In this document: positions 8,457 to 17,412 of the stretch, piece by piece
Layout of the letters: each line of letters starts with the position of its first letter
How positions within the stretch are numbered: position 1 is the stretch's first letter
NCBI RefSeq assembly: GCF_001635455.1
Contig: NZ_LWEH01000091.1
Coordinates: 124,001 to 188,000, forward strand
Length of the DNA stretch: 64,000 nt
Direction: 5' to 3'
From: Vibrio sp. HI00D65
GTDB taxonomy: Bacteria > Pseudomonadota > Gammaproteobacteria > Enterobacterales > Vibrionaceae
Notes under the pieces: generated by a model
What the model saw: the letters and a program-made list of their open reading frames with translations, nothing else
What the model was told of the DNA's origin: nothing
Database searches by the model: none
Made by a program: the position numbers and the translations under genes

Positions 8457-9965
8457 ATGCGCCCAAAAGTATTGTTAGTTGAAGACTCCACCTCCCTCGC
8501 TGTACTGTACAAACAGTACGTGAAAGACGAGACATACGACATTTTCCATGTCGAAACAGGTTTGGAAGCGAAAACATTTATTGAAAGACACGTTCCTCAG
8601 CTTGTTATCCTTGATCTCAAATTACCCGATATGCCGGGAGAAGAAGTTCTAGACTGGATAACCGACAATGACATCCCTACCGCCGTCATCATTGCAACAG
8701 CGCATGGTTCGGTAAATATTGCAGTTGATTTAATTCAACGCGGCGCGGAAGACTTCTTAGAGAAACCAATTCAAGCTGAACGCCTAAAAACATCGGTTAA
8801 CTTGCACCTGCGAAGAGCCAAACTCGAAAACCTTGTCGATGACATTCAAAGTAAGTTTGATCGTGATTGCTTCCACAACTTCATTGGTTCGTCTTTACCA
8901 ATGCAAGCCATTTATAAAACTATTGACTCTGTCGCTCCCACTACCGCGAGTGTATTTATTAATGGCGAAAGTGGTACTGGTAAGGAAGTATGTGCTGAAG
9001 CCATTCACCAAGAGAGTCAGCGCTGCAATAAACCATTTGTTGCCATCAACTGTGGTGCTATACCACGTGATTTGATGGAAAGTGAAATCTTTGGTCATGT
9101 TAAAGGAGCCTTTACAGGCGCAACTACAGACCGTAAAGGTGCGGCGATGCAAGCTCATGGCGGCACACTGTTTCTCGATGAGCTTTGTGAAATGGAACTC
9201 GAGATGCAGAAGAAACTGCTTCGATTCCTGCAAACGGGGACCTTTACCCCACTAGGTGGCAACAGAGAAATCAAAGTCGACGTTAGAATCATCTGTGCAA
9301 CCAACCGTGACCCACTTTTAGAGGTTGAAGAAGGACGTTTCCGTGAAGACCTTTATTATCGTGTACATGTTGTACCTATTGAGATGCCACCACTAAGAGA
9401 AAGAGGAAGTGACATTGTCATTCTGTCCAATCATTTTCTTAAACTGTATGCGAAACAAGATAAGAAAAAATTCAAATCAATTGATAAAGAGACTCAAAGC
9501 TTACTAAAGCGCTACTCATGGCCTGGTAACGTACGTCAATTGCAAAACATCATTAGGAATATCGTGGTGTTAAACAATGAAACTAGCGTGACTAAAGAGA
9601 TGCTACCGCCACCAATCAATAAGGCCGACGCTGCAACGCCTAAAAGCGTGACACCAATACGAAGTGTCCCGGTGGATCCGGTAACGCCAACTATTTCTGA
9701 AACAAAGCTTCCATCGCTTACGCCTGAAGAGTTAGAGCGTTCATCAACTAGCGATGCTCCAACTTCTCCAGCGACACCGGCCTTCACGACTAGCGATGGT
9801 GCTATTCGACCTATGTGGCAGATAGAACGAGAGGCAATACAACACGCCATAAACCATTGTGATGGCAATGTGTTAAACGCAGCAGTGCTTTTGGAACTAA
9901 GCCCTTCTACTGTTTATCGTAAGAAACAGGCTTGGGAATCTGAAGATGAGTGCAATCAAGCCTAG
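8457..9965 (+). CDS. sypG: SypG: sigma-54-dependent response regulator
   Basis: 502 residues in NtrC-like order. The receiver domain spans 1-120 with acid residues E9/D10 and phosphoacceptor Asp53 (VILDLKLPD), the same position as the known A. fischeri SypG Asp53. The AAA+ sigma-54 activator domain (about 138-375) has Walker A GESGTGKE near 170 and the sigma-54 contact loop GAFTGA near 217. A Pro/Thr/Ser-rich linker (about 383-450) leads to a Fis-type helix-turn-helix (AAVLLELSPSTVYRKK). It should activate the -24/-12 promoters upstream of sypL, sypM and sypP. AAAAGGA lies 9 bases before the ATG. Its end overlaps sypH by 20 bases. Confidence 0.93.
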   Translation: MRPKVLLVEDSTSLAVLYKQYVKDETYDIFHVETGLEAKTFIERHVPQLVILDLKLPDMPGEEVLDWITDNDIPTAVIIATAHGSVNIAVDLIQRGAEDFLEKPIQAERLKTSVNLHLRRAKLENLVDDIQSKFDRDCFHNFIGSSLPMQAIYKTIDSVAPTTASVFINGESGTGKEVCAEAIHQESQRCNKPFVAINCGAIPRDLMESEIFGHVKGAFTGATTDRKGAAMQAHGGTLFLDELCEMELEMQKKLLRFLQTGTFTPLGGNREIKVDVRIICATNRDPLLEVEEGRFREDLYYRVHVVPIEMPPLRERGSDIVILSNHFLKLYAKQDKKKFKSIDKETQSLLKRYSWPGNVRQLQNIIRNIVVLNNETSVTKEMLPPPINKADAATPKSVTPIRSVPVDPVTPTISETKLPSLTPEELERSSTSDAPTSPATPAFTTSDGAIRPMWQIEREAIQHAINHCDGNVLNAAVLLELSPSTVYRKKQAWESEDECNQA

Positions 9966-11034
9966 TGCTCCTAAACCAAATGAAGTTTGGCTGTTAATAG
10001 ACAGCCAAACATTTGGTGGCATTGAGACCCACGTCATCGAGCTTGCACATGGTTTACTTAAGTATCAGTGTCAAACCAGAGTGGTCCTGCTTACCAAGTT
10101 TGCTCCTCTCCCTCCTGTCGTAACGCGACTAACTGAGCTGGATATCCCTTTTAGTTACCTTAGCGAATTAGCGTCTAATCAAACCAACGCACTTTCTCAG
10201 CTCAAACAAGCGATAGGACACTATAATCCTTCCCATATCCACGCCCATGGATACAAGGCAAGCATAGTAAGTAAGTTTATAAAACTGGCAAGTATAAGCT
10301 CTTCAAAACCACGTCAAATATCGACGTATCACGCAGGTGAAGCACCAAAAGGGAAAGTTTGGCTTTATGACTTTTTAGATAGATATACCGGGTTCCTGTC
10401 GGACCACTGTTTTGTGGTTAGCAACAAGATACAAAATAAGATTCCGTGGCAAACCACCCTGCTTAATAATTTTATTGCGATCCCTGAGAGCACAGCGACT
10501 TCTGAACATTTAGATAACGAAGTCAACAGGGACAAAATCTATCACGTTGGGTTCGTCGGACGTTTAAGCCACGAGAAAGCGCCCGATCGCTTTGTCACTC
10601 TTGCTCAATCTCAAGCTAATCATCATTTTCATCTATTTGGCGATGGCCCGGAAAGGCAAACTCTCGAACAAGCCAAGCCCGATAACTTAACCTTCCATGG
10701 CCATCAATCCAGTATGGACAATGCATGGAAAACCATTGATGTTTTAGTCATACCATCTCGCTATGAAGGTTTACCGATGGCGGCACTAGAAGCCATGGCT
10801 CGCGGTATTCCAGTTATCGCGTCAAAGGTTGGTAATCTTCCACAACTCATCGACCACCAAGACAATGGCTATATTGTTCAGGGCGAAGCTGACCTACAAA
10901 CTTGTTTGGTTGATTGGATTGCACTTTCTGATCAGAAAAAATCAGTTATGGCCGAAAAAGCCAGAAATACCATCATCGAACAATACTCTCTACAAGCCGT
11001 TATTCCACAGATTCTATCCTGCTACAGTGCATAA
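9946..11034 (+). CDS. sypH: SypH: GT4-family glycosyltransferase
   Basis: 362 residues with a GT-B fold. The N-terminal domain has FGGIETHVIELA and a HAHGYKA segment; the C-terminal nucleotide-sugar domain has VGFVGRLSHEKAPD, FGDGPERQ and the acidic motif PSRYEGLPMAALEAMARGIPVIAS, with Glu residues in the E-x7-E spacing typical of GT4 enzymes. It should be cytoplasmic and add a sugar to the lipid-linked repeat unit. The reading frame starts inside the last 20 bases of sypG, implying translational coupling. The gene name follows from position after sypG. Confidence 0.85.
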   Translation: MSAIKPSAPKPNEVWLLIDSQTFGGIETHVIELAHGLLKYQCQTRVVLLTKFAPLPPVVTRLTELDIPFSYLSELASNQTNALSQLKQAIGHYNPSHIHAHGYKASIVSKFIKLASISSSKPRQISTYHAGEAPKGKVWLYDFLDRYTGFLSDHCFVVSNKIQNKIPWQTTLLNNFIAIPESTATSEHLDNEVNRDKIYHVGFVGRLSHEKAPDRFVTLAQSQANHHFHLFGDGPERQTLEQAKPDNLTFHGHQSSMDNAWKTIDVLVIPSRYEGLPMAALEAMARGIPVIASKVGNLPQLIDHQDNGYIVQGEADLQTCLVDWIALSDQKKSVMAEKARNTIIEQYSLQAVIPQILSCYSA

Positions 11035-11091
11035 CATTGCCACTCCATAGATTTAATCCCAATAACAATGGCAAACGCGTTGCCAATTTGA

Positions 11092-11106
11092 TTCTCATTT
11101 TGACCC
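11092..11106 (+). promoter_or_regulatory. Candidate SypG-binding enhancer upstream of sypL
   Basis: TTCTCA-TTT-TGACCC. As I recall it, the A. fischeri syp enhancer is TTCTCA-N3-TGC followed by loosely conserved bases; this site matches the first half exactly and TG of the second. It lies about 70 bases upstream of the sigma-54 element at 11176, a normal enhancer distance. Confidence 0.55.
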
Positions 11107-11175
11107 AACTCAACTCTGCTTTTTAGAAAAATCTAAATTAGACGTAAATACAATAATTTAGCATGATTTTATATG

Positions 11176-11191
11176 TGGCATTCACCTTGCT
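11176..11191 (+). promoter_or_regulatory. Sigma-54 promoter for sypL
   Basis: TGGCAT-N5-TTGCT, a near-consensus -24/-12 element (GG and GC correctly spaced), 40 bases upstream of the sypL start. A SypG-like activator is encoded just upstream and an enhancer-like site lies about 70 bases before it. Confidence 0.75.
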
Positions 11192-11230
11192 ATCTCTTTA
11201 GTTAAATAATAAGAACGCTAGGGATTTACA

Positions 11231-12604
11231 ATGAGAGACCAAGTTAATCGATTACCGCTAATTTTAGGGCTCTCATTTCTAAGCCTTAATATTGGTGCTG
11301 CTTGGTATCTCGTTCCTCACCCGGTCGTAGTCATAGTACTTGCTTTTATACCTTTGGGTGCTCTGTTAGTTATCAACAGAGCGTTTGGCTTCGTTCTACT
11401 GTTCGTCGTCTTCTCGTTCTTTAGAATTCACGAAGCACTTCCTGTCCTATATCCGATGAAAATTCCTTTGTTGCTCTCCATATGCGCACTGTCTGCTCTG
11501 CTCTGGCATGCGTTCGTCAGTAAAGAGCTGAAAATCTTTTGGCATCACTCTTTCAATTGGCTCGCCATATTTTGGGTCCTTACCATCATTGGCATCATAT
11601 TCGCATCAAATCGGCAGATTGCATTAGCTGAGTTCAAAGATATTTATTGGAAAATCATCGTTATGACACTCGCGATCATGTGGTTAGTGAATACCACCGA
11701 GTACCTTGCGAAAACGGCGATGGTCATCATTTATGCAGGAGCATTGGTTAGCTGCATTGCAGTATACAACTCGGCTAACGGAATTGGACTGGTTGAGGGC
11801 TCTAGGGTAACAATCGGCCGAGACTTCGGCTCCATGTTAGGTGACCCAAACGACCTAGCTTTGGTACTCATGTTCCCGCTAGCATTTACGATCAGCCAAG
11901 CCAGCACCCCGGGAATACCTTGGTTTAAACGAGTTATCAGTGCCGTCGTTTGCGTGCTATTACTTGCTGCCATAATTGCGACACAAAGTCGTGGTGGACT
12001 ATTAGGGTGTATCGCGGTTATCGGCATCTTCGCTTGGAAATTTGTGCGCTCAAAAGTGTTATTAATGTCAGGCGGTGCGATTGCTGGTATTGTCCTTTAT
12101 CTCGTTGCTGGCATATCAGACAGATCCTCAGGCGGTGCGGCAGAAGAAGGTATCGATGAATCCGCAATGGGAAGAATCTATGCGTGGGAAGCTGCGTTTA
12201 AAATGGCGTTAGACAACCCTCTTACTGGTGTTGGTTTAGATAACTTCTATCCTAATTACTTTTTTTATAGCGCTCATTGGGATGGTTTAAATCACGCTGT
12301 ACATAGCACATGGTTTGGCGTTCTCGCTGAAACTGGATTTATTGGATTGATTATTTTCGTGGGGTTTATCGTCTCTCTGATCAAAACCTCTCGTGCTACA
12401 TTGGCGCGACTCAAAGCTGCGGGTTCCAGTGTCCCACCAGAACTCAATGCTGTCGCCTACGCGGTCTTCGCTGGCCTGATCGGTACCATTGTATCCGGGA
12501 CTTTTCTAACTCAAGGCTTCAATTGGCCGATTTACATCCTCGCAGCGCTCACTGTTTGCGTATCAAATGTATCCCAAACTGCTTGTCAAAATGAGAAAAT
12601 CTAA
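11231..12604 (+). CDS. sypL: SypL: O-antigen ligase/polymerase-family membrane protein
   Basis: 457-residue polytopic inner-membrane protein with about ten or more hydrophobic segments. The Wzy_C-type core is seen as IATQSRGGLLG followed, after a periplasmic loop, by GRIYAWEAAFKMALDNPLTGVGLDNFYPNYF and HAVHSTWFGVLAETGFIGL. Family members polymerise or ligate lipid-linked glycans at the periplasmic face. It is the first gene after a sigma-54 promoter. In A. fischeri that promoter lies before sypI; the sypI, sypJ and sypK genes are not seen here. Polymerase and ligase roles cannot be separated from sequence. Confidence 0.82.
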   Translation: MRDQVNRLPLILGLSFLSLNIGAAWYLVPHPVVVIVLAFIPLGALLVINRAFGFVLLFVVFSFFRIHEALPVLYPMKIPLLLSICALSALLWHAFVSKELKIFWHHSFNWLAIFWVLTIIGIIFASNRQIALAEFKDIYWKIIVMTLAIMWLVNTTEYLAKTAMVIIYAGALVSCIAVYNSANGIGLVEGSRVTIGRDFGSMLGDPNDLALVLMFPLAFTISQASTPGIPWFKRVISAVVCVLLLAAIIATQSRGGLLGCIAVIGIFAWKFVRSKVLLMSGGAIAGIVLYLVAGISDRSSGGAAEEGIDESAMGRIYAWEAAFKMALDNPLTGVGLDNFYPNYFFYSAHWDGLNHAVHSTWFGVLAETGFIGLIIFVGFIVSLIKTSRATLARLKAAGSSVPPELNAVAYAVFAGLIGTIVSGTFLTQGFNWPIYILAALTVCVSNVSQTACQNEKI

Positions 12605-12645
12605 AAGCAATATCTTAAGTTTCTGAAATTATTCAAATTATTAAC

Positions 12646-12660
12646 TGGCACACATTATGA
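12646..12660 (+). promoter_or_regulatory. Weak sigma-54-like promoter before sypM
   Basis: TGGCAC-N5-ATGA. The -24 half is perfect, but the -12 half lacks the expected GC (ATGA against TTGC). It lies about 38 bases before the sypM ATG. A. fischeri sypM also has a predicted sigma-54 promoter, which raises the prior. Confidence 0.4.
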
Positions 12661-12697
12661 AAGTAGTTCTGTATAACAACACAGCAGGAATATAATT

Positions 12698-13483
12698 ATG
12701 ACGCCAGCATCTCTCCACCATTTCAAACACTGGCTTAAGTTTCACCCTAATTCCCGAATCAGAAACGTGTTTTTTATCTTGAAAAACATCAGAATCGCCG
12801 ATCTCCCTACCCCTCAAACCTTTAATCGCTGCCTATACTATACGCACAAGCTTGTTGTGAGCATCATTGGCGGCTTTACCCGCATTTGTTACTGGACTCC
12901 TGCGTTCAAAGGCAGAGTCGCTCAGTGCGGTAAGCGCCTATACCTTTATGGTGGCCTTCCTTTTGTAAGTGGCCCGCTACAAATCTCGATTGGTGACGAC
13001 TGCCGCGTATCTAGGCGCACCACTTTCTCCGGCTGTACACAACCGCTAGAAGGTTTAGATCGCCCTCTACTCTCGATCGGCAACAACGTAGACATCGGTT
13101 GGCAGTCGACTATCGCGGTCGGAAAGCGAGTCATCATCTCAGACAACGTTCGTATCGCCGGCGGCGCTTTTCTGTTCGGTTATTCAGGCCACCCACTTGA
13201 TGCAACGCGAAGAGCACGAGGCGAAGGTGATGACCCACAGCAAATTGGCGACATCATTCTTAAACAAGATGTATGGCTTGGGACCAATGTAACGGTCAAA
13301 GGCGGTGTGACAATAGGTGAAGGTGCAGTCGTTGCTGCAGGTAGTGTGGTTACGAAAGATATCCCTGCATTCTCTATTGCAGCGGGTAACCCTGCAAAAA
13401 TAGTGGGACACATAAAAACGGTAGAGGTCACTAAACCAGACGTATTCGGCTCACAAGAAACACAAGGAAGCGATCATGCGTGA
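12698..13483 (+). CDS. sypM: SypM: left-handed beta-helix acetyltransferase
   Basis: 261 residues. The N-terminal ~90 residues are poorly conserved. From about residue 95 the protein shows hexapeptide (LbH) repeats: ISIGDDCRVS, LSIGNNVDIG, VIISDNVRIAGG, then a charged insert (HPLDATRRARGEGDD), and DIILKQDVWLGTNVTVKGGVTIGEGAVVAAGSVV. The closing AAGNPAKIVG motif is typical of XAT/maltose-type O-acetyltransferases. It probably O-acetylates a sugar of the repeat unit. The last 8 bases overlap sypN. Confidence 0.85.
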   Translation: MTPASLHHFKHWLKFHPNSRIRNVFFILKNIRIADLPTPQTFNRCLYYTHKLVVSIIGGFTRICYWTPAFKGRVAQCGKRLYLYGGLPFVSGPLQISIGDDCRVSRRTTFSGCTQPLEGLDRPLLSIGNNVDIGWQSTIAVGKRVIISDNVRIAGGAFLFGYSGHPLDATRRARGEGDDPQQIGDIILKQDVWLGTNVTVKGGVTIGEGAVVAAGSVVTKDIPAFSIAAGNPAKIVGHIKTVEVTKPDVFGSQETQGSDHA

Positions 13484-14594
13484 TTTAATCGTCTTCGGTG
13501 AAGATTTTGGTGGCCTTCCGTCTTCAACACAACATCTCGTTCGTCATCTTGCAAAGCGACACAAAGTGCTTTGGGTTAATTCTATTGGCCTAAGACAACC
13601 GAGACTGTCCATGAAAGATGTAACGCGAGCATTCAACAAGTTGTTTGGTAAAACAAAAGCGTTAACACAGGACATGTTCGACTCACAGGGGCACGACAAT
13701 ATTACTGTCGTTAATCTCAGAACGATTCCTGCTCCAGCATCAACGGCATCCAGAAAGATCGCAAAACGTATGATGTTACGTCAGTTAAAACCCATCATTG
13801 CAGATCTAAAGCTTAAAGCACCGATTCTATGGACCTCGTTGCCAACCGCGGTCGATTTGTGTGGCCACTTAGGGGAGTCATCTGTCGTTTATTACTGTGG
13901 TGACGACTTTAGTGCATTAGCAGGTGTTGACCATAAAACCGTTGCCATGCATGAGTCTGAACTAATTGAAAAGGCAGATCTTATCTTTGCAGCGAGTCAA
14001 AAACTGATGGCTAAATTTCCAGAGAGGAAAGTGCAGCTCTTGCCACACGGCGTGGATGTGAGCCTATTTTCAACACCGACTCCTCGCGCTAAAGACTTAC
14101 CGAGTAGCAACCGTCCAATTGCAGGTTTCTATGGCAGCCTTTCTAAATGGATTGATTACGACATGATCGAGCAAGTTGCAAATGCCGTTCCTGAATGGGA
14201 TTTCGTTTTTATTGGCCCGAACGAGCTAGATACGCTTATGTTACCTAATTTAAATAACGTGCATTATCTTGGTCCTCGTCCTCATCATACCCTGCCAAGT
14301 TACTCTCAGCACTGGGATGTAAGCCTTCTTCCGTTTGTTGATAATGAACAGATTCGTGCTTGCAGCCCACTCAAGCTGATGGAATACTTAGCGGCGGGTA
14401 CGCCGATTGTCACAACACCGTTCCCCTCGCTTGCTCCATATCAGGAACACGTGACCACAGTCGGTAGCGCTAACAAAATGATTTGGGCACTAGAGCATAC
14501 TCGTGATTTAACAAACTCACCAATATCTGTTGTTGAAAAAGACAGCTGGAAAAGCCGCGGCAACTTCGTACATGGGATGTTGGAGCTATTATGA
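13476..14594 (+). CDS. sypN: SypN: glycosyltransferase
   Basis: 372 residues of GT-B type. The N-terminus MRDLIVFGEDFGGLPSSTQH forms the acceptor domain; the C-terminal half has IAGFYGSLSKWIDYDM, FIGPNELD and SPLKLMEYLAAGTPIVTTPFPSL, the sugar-nucleotide loop seen in GT1/GT4 enzymes. It has no membrane segment and should act on the cytoplasmic face. It overlaps sypM by 8 bases and sypO by 4 (ATGA at 14591-14594), so M-N-O are translationally coupled. The name follows from order. Confidence 0.82.
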   Translation: MRDLIVFGEDFGGLPSSTQHLVRHLAKRHKVLWVNSIGLRQPRLSMKDVTRAFNKLFGKTKALTQDMFDSQGHDNITVVNLRTIPAPASTASRKIAKRMMLRQLKPIIADLKLKAPILWTSLPTAVDLCGHLGESSVVYYCGDDFSALAGVDHKTVAMHESELIEKADLIFAASQKLMAKFPERKVQLLPHGVDVSLFSTPTPRAKDLPSSNRPIAGFYGSLSKWIDYDMIEQVANAVPEWDFVFIGPNELDTLMLPNLNNVHYLGPRPHHTLPSYSQHWDVSLLPFVDNEQIRACSPLKLMEYLAAGTPIVTTPFPSLAPYQEHVTTVGSANKMIWALEHTRDLTNSPISVVEKDSWKSRGNFVHGMLELL

Positions 14595-16015
14595 ATAACC
14601 TTAAATTACGACTGTTGGGCTTGTTGAATGCGGCTTGGCGTCAACGTTACGTAATATTCGTGCCTATTCTGATCTTACCTTTCGTTGGTTTTAGTGTGAG
14701 CAAACTTGCACCAACTAAATACGATTCTCATACCAGTATGTTGATTCAAGAAACCGCGAAAATGAACCCGTTCCTTGAGGACATTGCGGTGTCGACCATG
14801 CTTAAAGATCGTATGAGTGCTTTGAGAACACTACTTCACAGTCGTCATGTACTCTATTCTGTAGCAGAAGAACTTGAATTAACGACGCCAGAGATGTCTA
14901 GCGTACAGAAACAAGAAATTATCACTGACCTATCACAGAGATTATCGGTCGATCAACTTAGCAAAGACTTTATTAAAATCAGCCTTAGCTCAGATACGCC
15001 TACAGGTATGGAAGCTACTCTGACTTCCGTTAGCCAGCACTTTATTGAACAATTGTTAGCACCTGAACGTTCTTCAATCCGAGATTCAAGTAGCTTTTTA
15101 GAAATTCATATTGATGAGCGAAGCGCTGCGTTGGCCGAAGCGGAAGAAGCGCTTGCAAAATACGTAAACGAGAATGTTCACTCAACGCTAGAAGTTCAGA
15201 GCCAAAGTTTGAATCGATTAGCTTCACTTAAACAAACACTTGCAGAAAAAGAAGCCGAGTTGTCTGGTGTTCAAAAAAGTCTTGGGTCTATCGATCAACA
15301 ATTATCAAAAACTAACCCTGTGATTGGACGACTAGAAGACCAAATCATTGATACTCAAAGCGCACTAACCCTGCTAAAAGCCAAGTACACAAACAAACAT
15401 AGCGCAGTAAAGGCGAAGATGTTTGAGCTAGAAAGGTTAGAAAACGAGAGAAAGGCACTACTTGCACTTAAGCAACCCGGTTTAAACAGTGATCAATTAT
15501 GGGGTATTGCGAGTAGCACAACCATGAGTAAGCTGTCTGATACTCAACCGTTACTTGTGACTCAGCTGCATAGCCTTCAAATGGTTCGTGCCCAATTTGA
15601 ATCTCTCAAGGAAGAAACGAAAAGCCTTCGTACCATGATCTTCGAGCTCGAACATAAAGCGAACAACTTTGGTGATAATGCGAAAGAGATGTACCGACTT
15701 CAACGTGACGTAGAAATTAAGCGCCAACTGTACGATGAATTAACCAAGCGATATGAGATGGCTCAGTTAACTGGTTCACTAGGTGTATTTGAAGAAAACA
15801 AGCGAGTGAAGATCATTGATTTACCATACACACCAAGTATTAAATCTAACATGCCCACATTCCTGTTTGTTATTGCGGGTTTAGTTGCAGGCATTGCTCT
15901 AGGTATAGGCCTTGCAATACTTTTTGAGCTCTTTGACTCTTCTGTTAAACGAAAAAGCGAAATTGAAGACATCTTGAATGTCCCTGTTCTCACTGTCATT
16001 CCCAAAATGAATTAG
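14591..16015 (+). CDS. sypO: SypO: Wzz/GNVR chain-length determinant
   Basis: 474 residues with a membrane segment near each end (about 20-37, YVIFVPILILPFVGFSV; and about 425-448, FLFVIAGLVAGIALGIGLAILFELF). Between them is a long periplasmic part with strong coiled-coil character (about 160-280 and 320-375). YRLQRDVEIKRQLYDELTKRYEMA is the GNVR-like motif before the second membrane segment. The PCP-2a-type proteins set polysaccharide chain length and pair with a BY-kinase, here SypD. A terminator follows immediately, closing the L-M-N-O unit. Confidence 0.88.
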   Translation: MNNLKLRLLGLLNAAWRQRYVIFVPILILPFVGFSVSKLAPTKYDSHTSMLIQETAKMNPFLEDIAVSTMLKDRMSALRTLLHSRHVLYSVAEELELTTPEMSSVQKQEIITDLSQRLSVDQLSKDFIKISLSSDTPTGMEATLTSVSQHFIEQLLAPERSSIRDSSSFLEIHIDERSAALAEAEEALAKYVNENVHSTLEVQSQSLNRLASLKQTLAEKEAELSGVQKSLGSIDQQLSKTNPVIGRLEDQIIDTQSALTLLKAKYTNKHSAVKAKMFELERLENERKALLALKQPGLNSDQLWGIASSTTMSKLSDTQPLLVTQLHSLQMVRAQFESLKEETKSLRTMIFELEHKANNFGDNAKEMYRLQRDVEIKRQLYDELTKRYEMAQLTGSLGVFEENKRVKIIDLPYTPSIKSNMPTFLFVIAGLVAGIALGIGLAILFELFDSSVKRKSEIEDILNVPVLTVIPKMN

Positions 16016-16031
16016 ATAACCAAATATCACG

Positions 16032-16062
16032 AAAACACCAACCTTTGTTGGTGTTTTTTTTT
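16032..16062 (+). terminator. Rho-independent terminator after sypO
   Basis: An 11-base-pair stem, AAAACACCAAC (16032-16042) with GTTGGTGTTTT (16047-16057), has a four-base loop and continues into a T-run to 16062. It separates sypL-O from the sypP-R unit. Confidence 0.88.
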
Positions 16063-16138
16063 GTTTAGGTCGGGGAAAAATCGCGTTGAGCTGCTCTCTC
16101 GTTGCAACTTGGCTCTTTGATTTACTGTCGTGATTTGA

Positions 16139-16153
16139 TTCCCAATTTGAGAA
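16139..16153 (+). promoter_or_regulatory. Candidate SypG-binding enhancer upstream of sypP
   Basis: TTCCCA-ATT-TGAGAA, one mismatch from the TTCTCA-N3-TG pattern. The reverse strand reads TTCTCA-AAT-TGGGAA, so the site is nearly palindromic. It sits about 62 bases upstream of the sigma-54 element at 16215, close to the spacing before sypL. Confidence 0.5.
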
Positions 16154-16214
16154 TGACAAACCTACGCACCTACTAGAGATAGAGTAAGTTATTGAAAAAT
16201 AATCCCTAATATAT

Positions 16215-16230
16215 TGGCACAGCACGTGCA
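16215..16230 (+). promoter_or_regulatory. Sigma-54 promoter for sypP
   Basis: TGGCAC-N5-GTGCA, a strong -24/-12 match with GG and GC in register, about 80 bases before the sypP ATG. It follows a terminator, so it is the likely start of the sypP-Q-R transcript. Confidence 0.75.
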
Positions 16231-16308
16231 GTAGAGTAACCACAACAAGAAAAACAACGAACCAAAGCTAGGTGCAACATTAAAAGCGTTATCGCAGGGA
16301 GTGTTATC

Positions 16309-17412
16309 ATGGCGAATCAACAATCCTTTAGAACAGAAAAAAAAATAATACATGTAGTTCAACACCTCGCCCCCGGAGGCCTTGAAACACTGACTCTTGA
16401 TTTACTTCGCTTGGCAAAACCAGTAGACCAAGTCTTGATTGTGAGCCTTGAAGGAACTAAGAAAGAATCCATCGACAACTGGCCTAAGCTTCAACCCTAT
16501 GGGAATCAAATCGTCTTTATGAACAAAGCGCCAGGTGTTCAAGTTAATATTATTTCTAAGCTGATAACTGCGTTTAAGGCGATACGTCCAGACGTGGTTC
16601 ACACTCACCACATAGGTCCACTTCTTTACGCAGGCTGTGCAGCTCGCATTTCTGGTGTCCCTACACGCATCCATACTGAGCATGACGCTTGGCACCTACA
16701 GAACAGCAAACGTCGCCGCTTACAGGCACTCGCGCTAAAAGCAGCAAAGCCAACACTAGTGGCCGACGCAACTTGCGTGTACAAACAGCTACGTTCTGCA
16801 TTTAGCTACAGCAACATCATTACTATCAAAAATGGCGTCGATTGCGACAAGTTCAAACCAACATCGAAAAGCTATGCAAGAACCCAATTTAACCTTCCAC
16901 TAGACAAAAAAATCATTGGGTGTGCTGGTCGATTGGAACACGTTAAAGGCCAAGACCAACTGATTAAGGCCCTAGCTCTCCTTCCTAAAAAAATGGTTGT
17001 TGTATTGGCTGGCGATGGCTCTAAACGAAAAGATCTTCAACAGCTTGCTAGCCGTCTTAACTTAACAGACCGCGTTGTTTTTCTTGGCTTGGTGGAAGAC
17101 ATGACCACTTTTTACGGCGCGCTCGATACCTTTTGCTTACCTTCTCGTCATGAGGGGCTACCACTTTCGACACTAGAAGCACAGGCATGCAACATCCCAA
17201 CCGTTGCAATGGATGTTGGTGCTGTCGATGAAACCTTGTGCCCTGTTAGCGGAACGCTAGTGAAAAAAGGTAGTATCACTGGGTTAGCTCACGCGTTACT
17301 AGAACATCAAGGCGAGAGTTTTCTCTCACCTCGCCCATACATTCTGAATAACTTCGACATAATTAAGATGGTTGCTTCATACGATGAAATTTCGGAAGGA
17401 GTATACGCATGA
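16309..17412 (+). CDS. sypP: SypP: GT4-family glycosyltransferase
   Basis: 367 residues. The N-terminal motif HVVQHLAPGGLETLTLDLLR is typical of GT4 enzymes that bind a lipid-linked acceptor. HTHHIGPLLYA follows, and the donor domain has IGCAGRLEHVKGQDQ, LAGDGSKRKDL and LPSRHEGLPLSTLEAQACNIPTVAMDVGA with the E-x7-E spacing. It is probably a cytoplasmic enzyme adding one sugar of the repeat. The first gene after the sigma-54 promoter, it overlaps sypQ by 4 bases (ATGA). Confidence 0.85.
   Translation: MANQQSFRTEKKIIHVVQHLAPGGLETLTLDLLRLAKPVDQVLIVSLEGTKKESIDNWPKLQPYGNQIVFMNKAPGVQVNIISKLITAFKAIRPDVVHTHHIGPLLYAGCAARISGVPTRIHTEHDAWHLQNSKRRRLQALALKAAKPTLVADATCVYKQLRSAFSYSNIITIKNGVDCDKFKPTSKSYARTQFNLPLDKKIIGCAGRLEHVKGQDQLIKALALLPKKMVVVLAGDGSKRKDLQQLASRLNLTDRVVFLGLVEDMTTFYGALDTFCLPSRHEGLPLSTLEAQACNIPTVAMDVGAVDETLCPVSGTLVKKGSITGLAHALLEHQGESFLSPRPYILNNFDIIKMVASYDEISEGVYA

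Noticed and set aside
12621..12635. TTCTGAAATTATTC as a SypG enhancer before sypM
   Set aside because: It lacks the TG half and lies only about 25 bases from the -24 element, too close for an enhancer.
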